From: JBKHHU01 sp046539045
GTDB lineage: Bacteria; Planctomycetota; Phycisphaerae; SM23-33
Assembly (NCBI GenBank): GCA_046539045.1
Contig: JBKHHU010000002.1
Location: 1 to 48,292 of the forward strand
Length of the DNA: 48,292 nt
Reading direction: 5' to 3'
A program made the position numbers and the translations under genes. The notes below the pieces were generated by a model. That model ran no database searches. It was not told the origin of the DNA and saw only the letters and a program-made list of their open reading frames with translations. Below are positions 12,832-21,993 of the stretch, one piece after another; within the stretch, counting starts at the first letter, position 1; the number at the start of each line of letters is the position of its first letter.

Positions 12832-14784
12832 TTGCCAGAATCCGTACCGGCAAGATCAACGCCGTCTACTCGATTCGCCTGGACGCTCATACTGTGCGCT
12901 TTGGCCACTCTTATCGTGTTTGTCGCTCTGGTCGCTGTGCGCTCGCTTCCGCGGGTTCCCTACAACTACCGGCAGTTGTTCGGCCGCGACCATCCCATGC
13001 TTTCGGCCGCGGTGTTCTCGGTGGCCCTTGTGTGGCTGGTGATGATTCCACCGCTGATCTGCAGGTTTGCTGCGCGTCGGCCGGTGCGGATCTGGGTGGT
13101 TCCCTGGTGGTTGGCGATCTGCCTCTTCGGCGAGTGGGTGCTGGTACGGTTTGCCGTACCAATGGAAAGCCTGCATGACGTGCTCGGGACGCCGATCTAC
13201 CGCACCTGGGGCGGCGACTGGGAATTGATCCTGAGGTTTCTCGCTTTGACCGGAGCCCTGACACTATCTGCCATCGCCGGGCTGTTCGTTATGGTCGGGT
13301 TGTCTCGCCGGGGTCCGGTGCTCAGCTTCAGCAAAGCGTTAGTGGCGGTAGTCTGGCTGATTCCCTGGATGGTGCTGTGCCGGTGGGTGATCGTCCCGTG
13401 GGCATCCACGGACAATCTTGTCGAGCTTTTGCGGGGCACAGCTGTCGGCCTGGATATGATCCTGTTGGCGATTCCGTTCATATCGGCCCTTGCCGGAGGC
13501 CTGCTGATCGGCTGCGTAGGCTATGGCAGGTTCCGATGGCTGCCCCTGACGCTGCCGTTTGCCGGGGCGACGATCCTGCTGAACTGGGTTCTACTCAACG
13601 TAGCGCTGGATCCGGCGGTGGAAGGCAAGAGTGGGCTGGTCTTTCCGGCGTTGCGATTCCTGCTTGGGCCCGACCGCATCACGGACATCTCCGATTCGGA
13701 GTTGCTGCTTCGCTGGTCGGTGATAAACGCAGCAGGAATGGTTGCCATAGGCGTCGCTTGGCGGATCACAGGCGTGGTAGCGGCCGCTGGTTCTGAAATG
13801 ACATTGCCGACAGCACCCAGACCGCCTGTGCGCCGGCGGATACGCCGGTGCTTCGCATGGCTGCTTGTGCTGTATGCGATTTTCCTGCTCTATGGCAGCA
13901 CGGCACCCTTCCGCTTCATCCCCACAGATCTGTCGAATTCCATCGACCGGTTCTGGTTGAATCTGTCGTTGACTATCGGAGTCTGGAGCCACTCGGACCT
14001 GGTGACGAACACGATCATGTTCGTCCCGCTCAGTTTCGCCGCGATGGGGACGTTCTCCAGACGGAATGACCGCTGGTTCCAGATCGTGATCGTATTGCTG
14101 GTCCTGGGGACGGGCCTGCTGTTCACTGTCCTGCTGGAATACGTCCAGATCTTCCTGGACGGCAGAACTCCGGCGATCCACGACATAATCGCTCAGACCA
14201 TCGGTTCGCTGATCGGCGTGACATTGTGGTTCCTTGCCGGCCGGATCGTGTGCCGGTGGCTGGCAGCGATCCACCGCCGGACTTCCAGAGCCACCGGGCT
14301 TGGCCGCATTCTGGCGGTATATCTCGTGCTGGTCGCACTGTATCTGCTGCACCCGTACAACGTTACCATCAGTGTCAGTCAACTGTGGTCCAAGATGAAG
14401 ACCGGCAGGGTGGTGCTGATTCCATTTCAGGAGCCGCTTGGCTCGCTGCTGTTCTCTGCAGGGGTGGAGGCTCTGCTCTTCGCGCCGGTCGGCTGGTTGA
14501 CTGGGGCAATTGTCGGGCGCAAAGGCGGATCCATCGGCCGGGGGGTGATGATCACGCTTGGCATCATCGTCGCAGTCGAACTGGCTCAACTTCTGGTCCT
14601 CAGCCGGTACAGCAGCACGTCGGACGTCATCCTGGCCGGCATCCCTGCCTCCATCGCGTGCTTCTTCGGGCGACGCTGGGCCGGGCGCCGACAACCTGCA
14701 GGCCCAAGGCGGCCATCACGCCAGCCTGGAGATGATGCGGGGTCCGAGTCGGCGGATCATGCAGGCGGGCATCCTGCCCCATAG
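12832..14784 (+). CDS. Membrane protein with two VanZ-like domains
   Basis: Integral membrane protein of 650 residues with many hydrophobic helices. The first 330 residues are membrane segments without a recognised motif. Two VanZ-like units follow: one with YGSTAPFRFIPTDL, DLVTNTIMFVPLSF and LLEYVQIFLDGRTPAIHDII, the other with ALLFAPVGWLTGA and ELAQLLVLSRYSSTSDVI. VanZ-like proteins occur beside exosortase and polysaccharide loci; their biochemical role is unclear. TTG 12832 has GGGAGG 6 bases upstream and leads straight into the first hydrophobic segments; an ATG at 12745 lacks such a site. The last 69 bases overlap the 3' end of the convergent FemAB-like gene, and the tail from about residue 620 is hydrophilic and Pro/Gly/Ala-rich. 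Confidence 0.82.
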   Translation: MPESVPARSTPSTRFAWTLILCALATLIVFVALVAVRSLPRVPYNYRQLFGRDHPMLSAAVFSVALVWLVMIPPLICRFAARRPVRIWVVPWWLAICLFGEWVLVRFAVPMESLHDVLGTPIYRTWGGDWELILRFLALTGALTLSAIAGLFVMVGLSRRGPVLSFSKALVAVVWLIPWMVLCRWVIVPWASTDNLVELLRGTAVGLDMILLAIPFISALAGGLLIGCVGYGRFRWLPLTLPFAGATILLNWVLLNVALDPAVEGKSGLVFPALRFLLGPDRITDISDSELLLRWSVINAAGMVAIGVAWRITGVVAAAGSEMTLPTAPRPPVRRRIRRCFAWLLVLYAIFLLYGSTAPFRFIPTDLSNSIDRFWLNLSLTIGVWSHSDLVTNTIMFVPLSFAAMGTFSRRNDRWFQIVIVLLVLGTGLLFTVLLEYVQIFLDGRTPAIHDIIAQTIGSLIGVTLWFLAGRIVCRWLAAIHRRTSRATGLGRILAVYLVLVALYLLHPYNVTISVSQLWSKMKTGRVVLIPFQEPLGSLLFSAGVEALLFAPVGWLTGAIVGRKGGSIGRGVMITLGIIVAVELAQLLVLSRYSSTSDVILAGIPASIACFFGRRWAGRRQPAGPRRPSRQPGDDAGSESADHAGGHPAP

Positions 14785-15783
14785 TTTGCTCAGCGTACGA
14801 TACATTCCGGCGTCGGGTTTCAGCTCGGGAAGCTGCTGACCGTCAGGAAGAATGAAATACCAGTGAAGCGGCACTTCGTGTGCGCCCCATTGCTTCTTGA
14901 ACTGCCACGTTCCGCTTTCCCGCGTGGATCGGCCGAAGTCAAAACTCCGCATCCCATCCTCACAGGCGTCGGCCAGCATCCCCCAATACAGCCGCACGTT
15001 GCCCAACCGTTTCTTGTCGCCCCTGCGGTCGCTGCCGGACCAGGGAACGTGGGCGCCCCGGCGGTCCCGGAGCGTAAACCCAGCCGCGACCGCTCTGCCG
15101 GCGATGCGGACCACGTAGAGACGGCTCTCGTCGGGGAAGTGCTCGATGATACATCTGAAAAAACGCTTGCTGTGAGGGGGGCTGTTCAGTTGCCGCATCG
15201 TGTGGAAATAGATTGCGTAGAATTCGTCCAGCAGTTCATCTGTGCCCGATGCGAACTCCATCTTCTGCTTAAGCGACTTGCGAACCCGGTTTCGGGTCTT
15301 GTAGCGGAAATCTTTCAGGAGCGTCTGGGAATCCGGAGGCAGGTCCATCAGCATCGTTACTTTGTCTTCCCTCTGCGGGAGATCGAGGGGCAGTTCTTCA
15401 TTCTGCCGAATCTCGACGTGCTTTGCCCGATTCTCGTTACGAAGCTGTGAAGCCGACTCCAGAAGAGCTTTTCGAACGTCATCGTCTACGGCCAGAATCC
15501 CGGAGGCGTCAAACCAGGGAAGGGAAGTCAGGCGCTTGCCCCAGAACAGACTTTTCTGCAGGACAAGCTGCAAAAAGCCGACTGTGGTTCCGTCACGCAC
15601 TGCCGTCAGGGACAGGACGTTCAGCCCGTACGCGTCGAGGACAACTCTGGCCCAGCGGGGAGAATGGTATATCCCAGCCGACGGAAACGCGGCCAGAAGC
15701 TCTTCCTCGTTTATCCGGTCTGCGCGTATCTTCAACGTTCCCGATCCGGTGGGGATGGTTGCTTCTTCAACGGCTTTATTCAC
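14716..15783 (-). CDS. FemAB-like GNAT-fold transferase of exosortase-type EPS loci
   Basis: Protein of 355 residues resembling the FemAB-related proteins associated with PEP-CTERM/XrtA polysaccharide loci (TIGR03019). It starts at GTG with GGAG 8 bases upstream. Motifs seen include YHSPRWARVVLDAYG, TSLPWFDASGIL, a conserved basic run DFRYKTRNRVRKSLK, LNSPPHSKRFF, and the C-terminal SFDFGRSTRESGTWQFKKQWGA. FemAB-type enzymes transfer aminoacyl groups from tRNA to peptidoglycan precursors; in EPS loci the acceptor is unknown. It diverges from the CapA-like gene with a 62-base gap, and its 3' end overlaps the VanZ-domain gene. Confidence 0.85.
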   Translation of the reverse strand: MNKAVEEATIPTGSGTLKIRADRINEEELLAAFPSAGIYHSPRWARVVLDAYGLNVLSLTAVRDGTTVGFLQLVLQKSLFWGKRLTSLPWFDASGILAVDDDVRKALLESASQLRNENRAKHVEIRQNEELPLDLPQREDKVTMLMDLPPDSQTLLKDFRYKTRNRVRKSLKQKMEFASGTDELLDEFYAIYFHTMRQLNSPPHSKRFFRCIIEHFPDESRLYVVRIAGRAVAAGFTLRDRRGAHVPWSGSDRRGDKKRLGNVRLYWGMLADACEDGMRSFDFGRSTRESGTWQFKKQWGAHEVPLHWYFILPDGQQLPELKPDAGMYRTLSKLWGRMPACMIRRLGPRIISRLA

Positions 15784-15845
15784 GACAGGTGCTCCTTTCT
15801 TTTCGGTACTGCATAAACTCCCTGGTGTTCAGGAGCGTACATACG

Positions 15846-16961
15846 ATGCGTGCTCGTTCTGTTTCGCGCTTGTCCGGACCGGTCAGGAGGCCCAGGTTGG
15901 ATCGCAACATTCACACAGTCAAGCTCGCTGCTGTCGGCGATCTGCTGTTTTGTCGCGACGGTCGAGCTCGCTGCTGGGATCGCCTTTTCGACAGAGCCAA
16001 GCCGCTGTGGGACGGCAGCGATATCCTCTTCGGGAACCTGGAGTGTTGCCTGGCGTCCGACCAGACGGTGACCACCGAACCTCGCGTCGTCGCGACTGAG
16101 CAGATGGTGCGGAGCATCGGCGGCGCCTTCGACATTGTTTCGCTGGGCAACAACCACGCCATGGATTGCCTGGAGCAAGGCTTGGACAGACTCATCGAAA
16201 CGGTAGAGAACCTGGACATCGAACACATCGGGGCGGGAATGGAAGCGTCGGCCGCCGCGGAAGCTACAATCTTGCGTCGGTGCGGCCGGTCGGTCGCATT
16301 CATCGCTGCTGTGGATGCCGAGACCGGCCCATGGTGCTTTGCCGACGCCGGCCGGGCCGGCGTGGCTCCGCTGGACGAGAGCCTGGTGGGACGGATCCAG
16401 AGCCTTCGGGAACAGGTGGACCACGTTGTCGTCTCGCTGCACTGGGGCAGGGAGCGATACCCGATGCCCTTGCCGTCCCAGCGTCGACTGGCGCGGCGGC
16501 TGATCGAATCCGGGGCGGACCTGATCCTCGGGCATCATCCCCATGTGCTGCAGGGGATGGAACGTATCGGCAGGGGGGCGGTAATCTACTCGATGGGCAA
16601 TTTCGTCTCCTGCGAGGTCCCGTTTACCGACGGCGACCGGATCAAATGGAACCGGCGCGAGCGCACCGGGTGCGTCGTGCTGGCTGAACTGGGAGAGGGC
16701 GGAGTGGCTTCGATCCGGCGCGTGGCGACCATCGACGACGGCGACGGCCCCCGGCCGCTTTCCGCAAAGCGGTCCAGCCGCCTGTTTGAGCGGCTTGATC
16801 GCCTTGCGGCGGTCGATGCGAGCAGGGGGTGTCTGCGTCGTCAACATCTGCGTCTCCACTTACTGAAGCCCGCGTTGGGCTATCTCAAACCTTCCAAGTT
16901 GCGGACGCTCCGTATCGGCCAGTTTTCGAAGGCCCTTCGCACTCTCCTGGCCCGGAAGTGA
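15846..16961 (+). CDS. CapA-family protein (metallophosphatase-like)
   Basis: Protein of 371 residues with the CapA/PgsA calcineurin-like fold: VKLAAVGDLLFCRDG at the N-terminus (metal-binding Asp), FGNLECCL, SLGNNHAMDC, HWGRERYPMPLPSQRRLARRL, the double His of LILGHHPHVLQGMER and VIYSMGNFVSC. CapA proteins support capsule or poly-gamma-glutamate export or anchoring. No signal peptide is visible, unlike many CapA proteins. Two starts are possible: ATG 15846 with AGGAG 10 bases upstream, and TTG 15897 with AGGAG 8 bases upstream that begins six residues before the domain. It is one of the few plus-strand genes in the EPS locus and may have its own promoter in the gap to the FemAB-like gene. 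Confidence 0.88.
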   Translation: MRARSVSRLSGPVRRPRLDRNIHTVKLAAVGDLLFCRDGRARCWDRLFDRAKPLWDGSDILFGNLECCLASDQTVTTEPRVVATEQMVRSIGGAFDIVSLGNNHAMDCLEQGLDRLIETVENLDIEHIGAGMEASAAAEATILRRCGRSVAFIAAVDAETGPWCFADAGRAGVAPLDESLVGRIQSLREQVDHVVVSLHWGRERYPMPLPSQRRLARRLIESGADLILGHHPHVLQGMERIGRGAVIYSMGNFVSCEVPFTDGDRIKWNRRERTGCVVLAELGEGGVASIRRVATIDDGDGPRPLSAKRSSRLFERLDRLAAVDASRGCLRRQHLRLHLLKPALGYLKPSKLRTLRIGQFSKALRTLLARK

Positions 16962-16999
16962 TCCGAAGTTCGTCTGCGGCGTCTCACCGGGAGCGGGGT

Positions 17000-18394
17000 C
17001 TACGCTTCCGAGGGGGCTCTTGTCTGCCCCTGTGCTCTTAGTTGTCTTGCGACCTCACTGACGATCGGCATGTATTTGCCCGACGCGGCTGTCTTGATTT
17101 CCGGTACGATTTCGACCCGCACCTCATCATCGCTCTTCAGCCGGGCCCGTGTTGCTTCACGGACTCGCTCCACGCCGTCGGCTGGGAAATTCTCATCCGT
17201 TTCCAGCAGCACCCTGATCTCTCCGATGCGATCCTGTCGGACCTGAAAACGCGTCACGCCTTCGATGCTGCGGCAGATGTAGATGAAGGAGTACCCCGCG
17301 ATCCACTTTCCGCCTTTGGTGACGAAGAAATCGACAATCCGTCCGCCGCTGACCTCGATCGATCGCAGCGAGCGGCCGCATTCGCATCGGCCGTCTTGCA
17401 GGGTGACAATATCTCCCGTGCGGTAGCGGATGATGGGGAAAACCTTGCTGGCGATGTTGGTGAGAACCAGTTCCCCCTCGCCGTCGGTGGGTTCCAGCGT
17501 GTCCGGATCGATCGTTTCCAGAAAGACCTGTTCGTCGCAGGTGTGCATCGTGAAGTGCTCGCACTCGTGCCCGATGAGCCCGCCTTCCCGAAGGCCGTAT
17601 GAGTCGTAAACAGGTGTGTCGAAAGCCTGGGAAATGATCTCGCGGTCTTCATCGGTGAGCATCTCCGAGGTCGTGCAGATCGCCTTGAGCGAACCGTCCC
17701 GACTGAGAACGGAGAGATCCACGCCCTGACGCTCGGCCATGTGGGACAGCAGAACGAGACTGCTCGGGTAGCCAAACAGGCATTTCACGCCCCAGTTTCG
17801 CCAGGCTTCGACCGTGAGGTCGACCTGATCGTCGGTCATCTCCAGCGCGTTGGTAAGCCCGTCGTTGATCAACCAGTCGCGGAAATGTTTGATGCGGTCC
17901 TGCTTGCTCAACTCGACAGGCGATGCCCAGAAGTACATCTCACGGTCGCCTTTGCGGATCCCGATCCATTCGTGGCCTCTCATACGAGCGGCGTTAATCT
18001 GGGCCTCGCGATTGGCATTGGTGTAGAACTGGAGGGCCTCATTGGTGGAGCCGCTGGTGCGGACCAGTTGCAGTCGCGGGCCTTCCTCACGCCATACCAT
18101 TTCCTCCCGCCGCTTCCGTAGCGTGGGCTTTTCCAGGAGCGGGAACTTCTTCAGATCCTCCAGAGACCGGATGTCGTCCGGCTGCAGCTTCCGGGAGTCC
18201 ATCACCTCTCGCCAGTAGGGCGTATGTCTATAGGCGGCGGAGACCAGCTCCTGCAGGCGAAGTAACTGTATTTCCTCCAGGCGTTCTCGCGGCCATGATT
18301 CGCTTCCCCGGAGCTGCTGCAGGATACGGAAGCTCTTCCTGCCGAGCAGGCGTTCCTGTACGCGGTAGAAGGTTCTGGCCATGGGCGTAAGCAT
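17000..18394 (-). CDS. PaaK/CapK-like adenylate-forming enzyme
   Basis: Protein of 464 residues in the phenylacetate-CoA ligase superfamily. Visible signatures are the adenylate-forming loop LVRTSGSTNEAL, YDSYGLREGGLIGHEC, GEGELVLTNI, the RYRTGDIV motif with its invariant Asp, the Cys pair in DGRCECGRSL, and a C-terminal lysine in TAASGKYMPIV. CapK-like members occur widely in polysaccharide loci, where they are thought to activate an acyl or aryl acid for attachment to sugar; the substrate here is unknown. AAAGGAG precedes the ATG. It is the last minus-strand gene of the EPS series, 92 bases after the deacetylase gene, and converges with the CapA-like gene. Confidence 0.88.
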   Translation of the reverse strand: MLTPMARTFYRVQERLLGRKSFRILQQLRGSESWPRERLEEIQLLRLQELVSAAYRHTPYWREVMDSRKLQPDDIRSLEDLKKFPLLEKPTLRKRREEMVWREEGPRLQLVRTSGSTNEALQFYTNANREAQINAARMRGHEWIGIRKGDREMYFWASPVELSKQDRIKHFRDWLINDGLTNALEMTDDQVDLTVEAWRNWGVKCLFGYPSSLVLLSHMAERQGVDLSVLSRDGSLKAICTTSEMLTDEDREIISQAFDTPVYDSYGLREGGLIGHECEHFTMHTCDEQVFLETIDPDTLEPTDGEGELVLTNIASKVFPIIRYRTGDIVTLQDGRCECGRSLRSIEVSGGRIVDFFVTKGGKWIAGYSFIYICRSIEGVTRFQVRQDRIGEIRVLLETDENFPADGVERVREATRARLKSDDEVRVEIVPEIKTAASGKYMPIVSEVARQLRAQGQTRAPSEA

Positions 18395-18486
18395 GATGTT
18401 CTCCTTTGAGCGTCAACTGATGCCACGTCGAGCGGTCGCGGCACGCGCGCGGGGAATCTCTACGGTCGCTGGCCGGAAGCCCGCCG

Positions 18487-19497
18487 TTACATCCAATACC
18501 AGCGATTGACGCCTTGTACGGCTTTCCGTGTCACGGCCTGTATGGGTTTAACTACCGCGGCCGGTGGCACCTCGCGTGCATGGAAGATGCCTTGGTCGAC
18601 CTCGCCGGCGATGTCGCTGAAGGTGCGTGTGGGATACTGCTGTCTGTTTTCGGCAAGCCATCGGCACAGTTGTCGCAATCGGCGGATGACAACTCGGTTG
18701 GGCCTGCCGCCGTCATAGCGGATGTTGCGGACCTTCATCAGGCTGAAGCTGTGCAGAATGAGCACGGCCTCGGCACCGGCGCTGCATATCTTCCGGACCG
18801 CCGACTGCATTTCGGGGAAGGAGACGCTGACGAGGTCCAGCGGCTTGCATGGATGCAGGGCCGGCAGGCTCGGCTGGCGAAAGCCGGACAAGGCCACTTC
18901 CAGCACCGAACCATACCACCGCGTCCCGTTGAAGGGACGCTCGGCGGAGAATCCGCATTGCCTGCCGGCGTATGTGAACGTGTAGCTACTGTCGACCTGT
19001 ATTCCCGCAGCGGCCAAAGCGGAGAGCGAGTTTTCGTCGGCGGCCATGTTGCCCGCCCGGAACGCCTTGGGGGTCTTGCCGGTGATGCGCTTGAATCTAT
19101 CAGCCCCTTCCCGGACGAGTTCGACCTGGTATTCATACGGCAGCTCGCACAGACGATCGTTGCGGATGTAATCCTCGTTACTGCGGCAGCGGCCGAAGCT
19201 CTTGTGATTCGGGTGAATGTGCAGTTGAACGTCCTGTTCGGCATCCAGCAAATCACTGCAGAAGGCATCAAAACGGCCGGGGTAGCCAATCTCGTCGTCG
19301 AACGGCTCCACGAAGAACGTACCTGCCAGACCATGCTCTCGCAGTATTCCGGTGATCAGTGGCAGGCCGTAGCTCGCCCGTCCGTACCGTCCCAGAACCG
19401 CCCGCTCGGGAGCAACCGGCAGAAGCGTACTGCTGTCCCAGGCTCCGCCCATGGAACATTCCACGTCGATCGTGATGTAGACGCCGGGAGTTCTCAT
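18487..19497 (-). CDS. Polysaccharide deacetylase-family protein
   Basis: NodB-type carbohydrate esterase homologue of 336 residues. The N-terminal YITIDVECSMGGAW carries the catalytic Asp-bearing strand, LAGTFFVEPFDDEIG and QLHIHPNHKSFG give the metal-binding His positions (HIHPNH, in place of the usual HSxxHP), and PKAFRAGNMAADENSLSAL matches the R-x-(P/G) motif. LILHSFSLMK near residue 250 is the last conserved His motif. It would remove acetyl groups from N-acetylated sugars of the polymer or its precursor. No signal peptide is seen, so a cytoplasmic or unconventional location is possible. Its ATG overlaps the ATP-grasp stop by 4 bases, indicating translational coupling. Confidence 0.85.
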   Translation of the reverse strand: MRTPGVYITIDVECSMGGAWDSSTLLPVAPERAVLGRYGRASYGLPLITGILREHGLAGTFFVEPFDDEIGYPGRFDAFCSDLLDAEQDVQLHIHPNHKSFGRCRSNEDYIRNDRLCELPYEYQVELVREGADRFKRITGKTPKAFRAGNMAADENSLSALAAAGIQVDSSYTFTYAGRQCGFSAERPFNGTRWYGSVLEVALSGFRQPSLPALHPCKPLDLVSVSFPEMQSAVRKICSAGAEAVLILHSFSLMKVRNIRYDGGRPNRVVIRRLRQLCRWLAENRQQYPTRTFSDIAGEVDQGIFHAREVPPAAVVKPIQAVTRKAVQGVNRWYWM

Positions 19498-20762
19498 GTT
19501 GCGATCTGCTTCTCCTGGCTTCCGAGGATGTCGGTGGATTTGTCACCGAGCCGGCGGACCATGTTGATCCAATCGACGACCGCAGGCTTCGGGTCGCCCA
19601 CGAGCCACGCATCGTCCCGCGTCCATGGGAGGCTGTTCCAGAGGAAGCTGCCCACGCTGCGGATTCTGCTCACATGCTGCTGGTCCGGTGGAAGCGGGTC
19701 GCGCCGGATCATGCCCAGCGCCCAGTTGGCGTCGCCACCGAGGATGCGGGTGCGCATGCCCAGCCGGTACCTGGTGCGTTGCATGTTGTCCGGTTCGAAA
19801 TGGCTCTGCCAAAGCAGCAGCGGGGCGTCGAACCCAGCCATGATGACGGTGGGCAGCCCTCCGATGAATCTCGGATTGATCTCCAGGAAGATGTAATCGT
19901 CTGTCGCCGGGTCGTAATGAAACTGCACGCCCGCTATGCCGTCCCACTCGAGTGCTTTAAGCAGCTTAATGCAGTCGTGGATAACTTGCGGGTGCCGACA
20001 ACTGACCCGCCGGACGGTCACACCACCGGCAAGCGGCATGTGATGCTCGCCGACATATTCACCCACCATGAACGGCTCGCCGTCGTGCATCAGCACCTGC
20101 ACGTGATCCTCCACGCCTGAATGATACTCCTGGACCACCACATTGCTCTCCGCACCCCGGACGTCTCGGGCCAGTTTCTCCAGTGCGGGGTTTCCATCGG
20201 CATAGGCCGCTTTCCATGGGGCACGCTTGACCGATCTATCGTTGAGATTGCGCGTCCGAAGCACCAGCGGATACCGCAGGCCGTTCCTGCCGGACAGGAA
20301 CTGATCCAACGTGGCTCCTTTCGCCACAGGCACTCCGAGGTCGAGACAGAGTTCGTTCATGTACCCTTTGTCCACGGCCTTCTCGAAGCATTCATCCGCC
20401 GGCGAGAACAGGTGGATATCCGGCTCCAGTTCATCCCTGACCTTCATCAGGGCCTTGTGATACGATTCGGCGATCGTCATGACCGAACCGACATCAAGCT
20501 GCCTCGCCAGCTGAATAATCTGCTGTGCGAACCGAGGAGAATGGGACGGGCAGCTCAGCGACCAGGCGCCGTCAGCATAACGGCTGTAGGCGGAGAGTCC
20601 GTTGCTGGTTTTGCAGACGGCGTGCACATTCAGCCCGTAGCGCCCGAGGCTACGCACCACCCAAAGCCCGACCTGCGAGTCTCCCACCACCGCCAGCACC
20701 CGCTTCTCTCGTCTTCGCTTGCTTCGGACCGGTTTGCGGAGCAGTGTCAGTTGATCGCTCAT
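19494..20762 (-). CDS. ATP-grasp domain protein of the EPS locus
   Basis: Protein of 422 residues with the ATP-grasp fold: a Rossmann-like start (RVLAVVGDSQVGLWVVRSLG), SVMTIAESYHKAL, the substrate or ATP lid region around YPLVLRTRNLND, VVVQEYHSGVEDHVQVL, and the metal-binding LEINPRFIGGLPTVIMAGF. ATP-grasp enzymes form an acyl-phosphate and join it to an amine or similar group. In exosortase-type EPS loci such proteins are frequent, but the substrate is not known. ATG 20762 is chosen because AGAAAGGAG lies 9 bases upstream; an in-frame codon at 20879 would overlap the preceding gene by more than 100 bases. Confidence 0.87.
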   Translation of the reverse strand: MSDQLTLLRKPVRSKRRREKRVLAVVGDSQVGLWVVRSLGRYGLNVHAVCKTSNGLSAYSRYADGAWSLSCPSHSPRFAQQIIQLARQLDVGSVMTIAESYHKALMKVRDELEPDIHLFSPADECFEKAVDKGYMNELCLDLGVPVAKGATLDQFLSGRNGLRYPLVLRTRNLNDRSVKRAPWKAAYADGNPALEKLARDVRGAESNVVVQEYHSGVEDHVQVLMHDGEPFMVGEYVGEHHMPLAGGVTVRRVSCRHPQVIHDCIKLLKALEWDGIAGVQFHYDPATDDYIFLEINPRFIGGLPTVIMAGFDAPLLLWQSHFEPDNMQRTRYRLGMRTRILGGDANWALGMIRRDPLPPDQQHVSRIRSVGSFLWNSLPWTRDDAWLVGDPKPAVVDWINMVRRLGDKSTDILGSQEKQIAT

Positions 20763-20764
20763 AT

Positions 20765-21979
20765 TCACCGGCTCCTTTCTGACATGGCTGGGCGGTCTGG
20801 GAGCTTGTGCGAGTCTCCTTCGGGGGAGCCAAGCGCTTCGGCGAATGTGGAAAGCACCCGCTCGGCTACGCCATCCCAACTGCGGACTGCTGGACTGTTG
20901 CGAATGGCCAGGGCATTCCAGTCTTTCCGGAGTGCCTCGTGCAGGCCGTCACGAAGAGCGGCAATCTGGTTGGGCGGCACGATGTGTCCGTTCAGGGGCG
21001 GCTGGATCAGCTGAGGCGTCGCACCAACGCGAGTGGCCACCACCGGTCTTCCGCTCGCCAATGCCTCGAGCACGATATTGGGACATCCTTCCCGCCAGCT
21101 CGGAAGCACGACGATGTTGGCGGCTGCAAGAAAGGTGGGGATGCGCCCATACGGCTGTCGACCCACCAGATGTACTCGCCCCTCCATGCCGAGCCCGGCC
21201 GCTCGTTTGCGGAGGTGGGCGGTGTACCCTCGCTGGGCTTCACCGCCGACGAACACCAGTCTCACGGGCATCGGTAGGCCGGATGCCGCCTCCAGCAGGT
21301 CCTCTTGTCCTTTGCTGGGTTTCAGATGTCCCACGGCAAGCAGAATCGGCAGATCATTCGGCAAGTTCAGTTCGCCGGCCGCCAAAGACTGGTCGCGAGG
21401 TGCAAACCGCTGCAAGTCCACGCCGTTCTCGATGACGGTCAGCTTACCGCGACCGGTCCCCAAATGCTCGGCCACCTCTGCCATCGGTCTGGATACGCTC
21501 AGAACGACCGAGGCCTTGCGCAGGGCGGTTACGCATTGCTGCTTTATGCGCGGGTCTTCAATGGCCGGATACAGCTTGCCCCTCAGCGTGATCGCCAGCG
21601 GCAGATCAAACGATCCGGCCAGATTGGCCACCCCAACCCCGTCCGGCCAGATGAAATGGGCATCAAGGATGTCCGGCCTGAAATTCCGGACTATGTCTCT
21701 TACGCTGTTGACGATTCCCTTGGCGTACAACCTGCCGTCGCGGTGCTTCAGCACAGCGGGTAGATATCGAAACCGGGGCCGGTGGATCGTCAGCCCGTCC
21801 AGTTCTTCTTTGAGAGGCAGATTGCTGGGAGCAGATCTCAGGACCGGAAACACCGGCACCGGGCTGACCACCTGAAGCTCGGCATGCCGTGCCATGGCCG
21901 CGAGTCGCTGGTGGATAAACACCCCCCACGCAGGTCGGGACGGACGCGGATAGCAGTATGAAAAGGAAAGTACTCTCAT
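20765..21979 (-). CDS. Glycosyltransferase, family 4-like
   Basis: GT-B fold retaining glycosyltransferase of 404 residues. It begins MRVLSFSYCYPRPSRPAWGVFIHQRL, cut here into MRVLSFSYCYP and GVFIHQRL, with the glycine-rich donor loop typical of family 4. The C-terminal domain has LLAVGHLKPSKGQEDLLEA, GGEAQRGYTAHLRK and the E-x7-E motif region PSWREGCPNIVLEALASG with PVVATRVGATPQLI. It would add a sugar from a nucleotide donor to the lipid-linked repeat unit at the inner face of the membrane. It starts 14 bases after the preceding glycosyltransferase stop. Confidence 0.92.
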   Translation of the reverse strand: MRVLSFSYCYPRPSRPAWGVFIHQRLAAMARHAELQVVSPVPVFPVLRSAPSNLPLKEELDGLTIHRPRFRYLPAVLKHRDGRLYAKGIVNSVRDIVRNFRPDILDAHFIWPDGVGVANLAGSFDLPLAITLRGKLYPAIEDPRIKQQCVTALRKASVVLSVSRPMAEVAEHLGTGRGKLTVIENGVDLQRFAPRDQSLAAGELNLPNDLPILLAVGHLKPSKGQEDLLEAASGLPMPVRLVFVGGEAQRGYTAHLRKRAAGLGMEGRVHLVGRQPYGRIPTFLAAANIVVLPSWREGCPNIVLEALASGRPVVATRVGATPQLIQPPLNGHIVPPNQIAALRDGLHEALRKDWNALAIRNSPAVRSWDGVAERVLSTFAEALGSPEGDSHKLPDRPAMSERSR

Positions 21980-21993
21980 TTTCTCAGTTCAGT

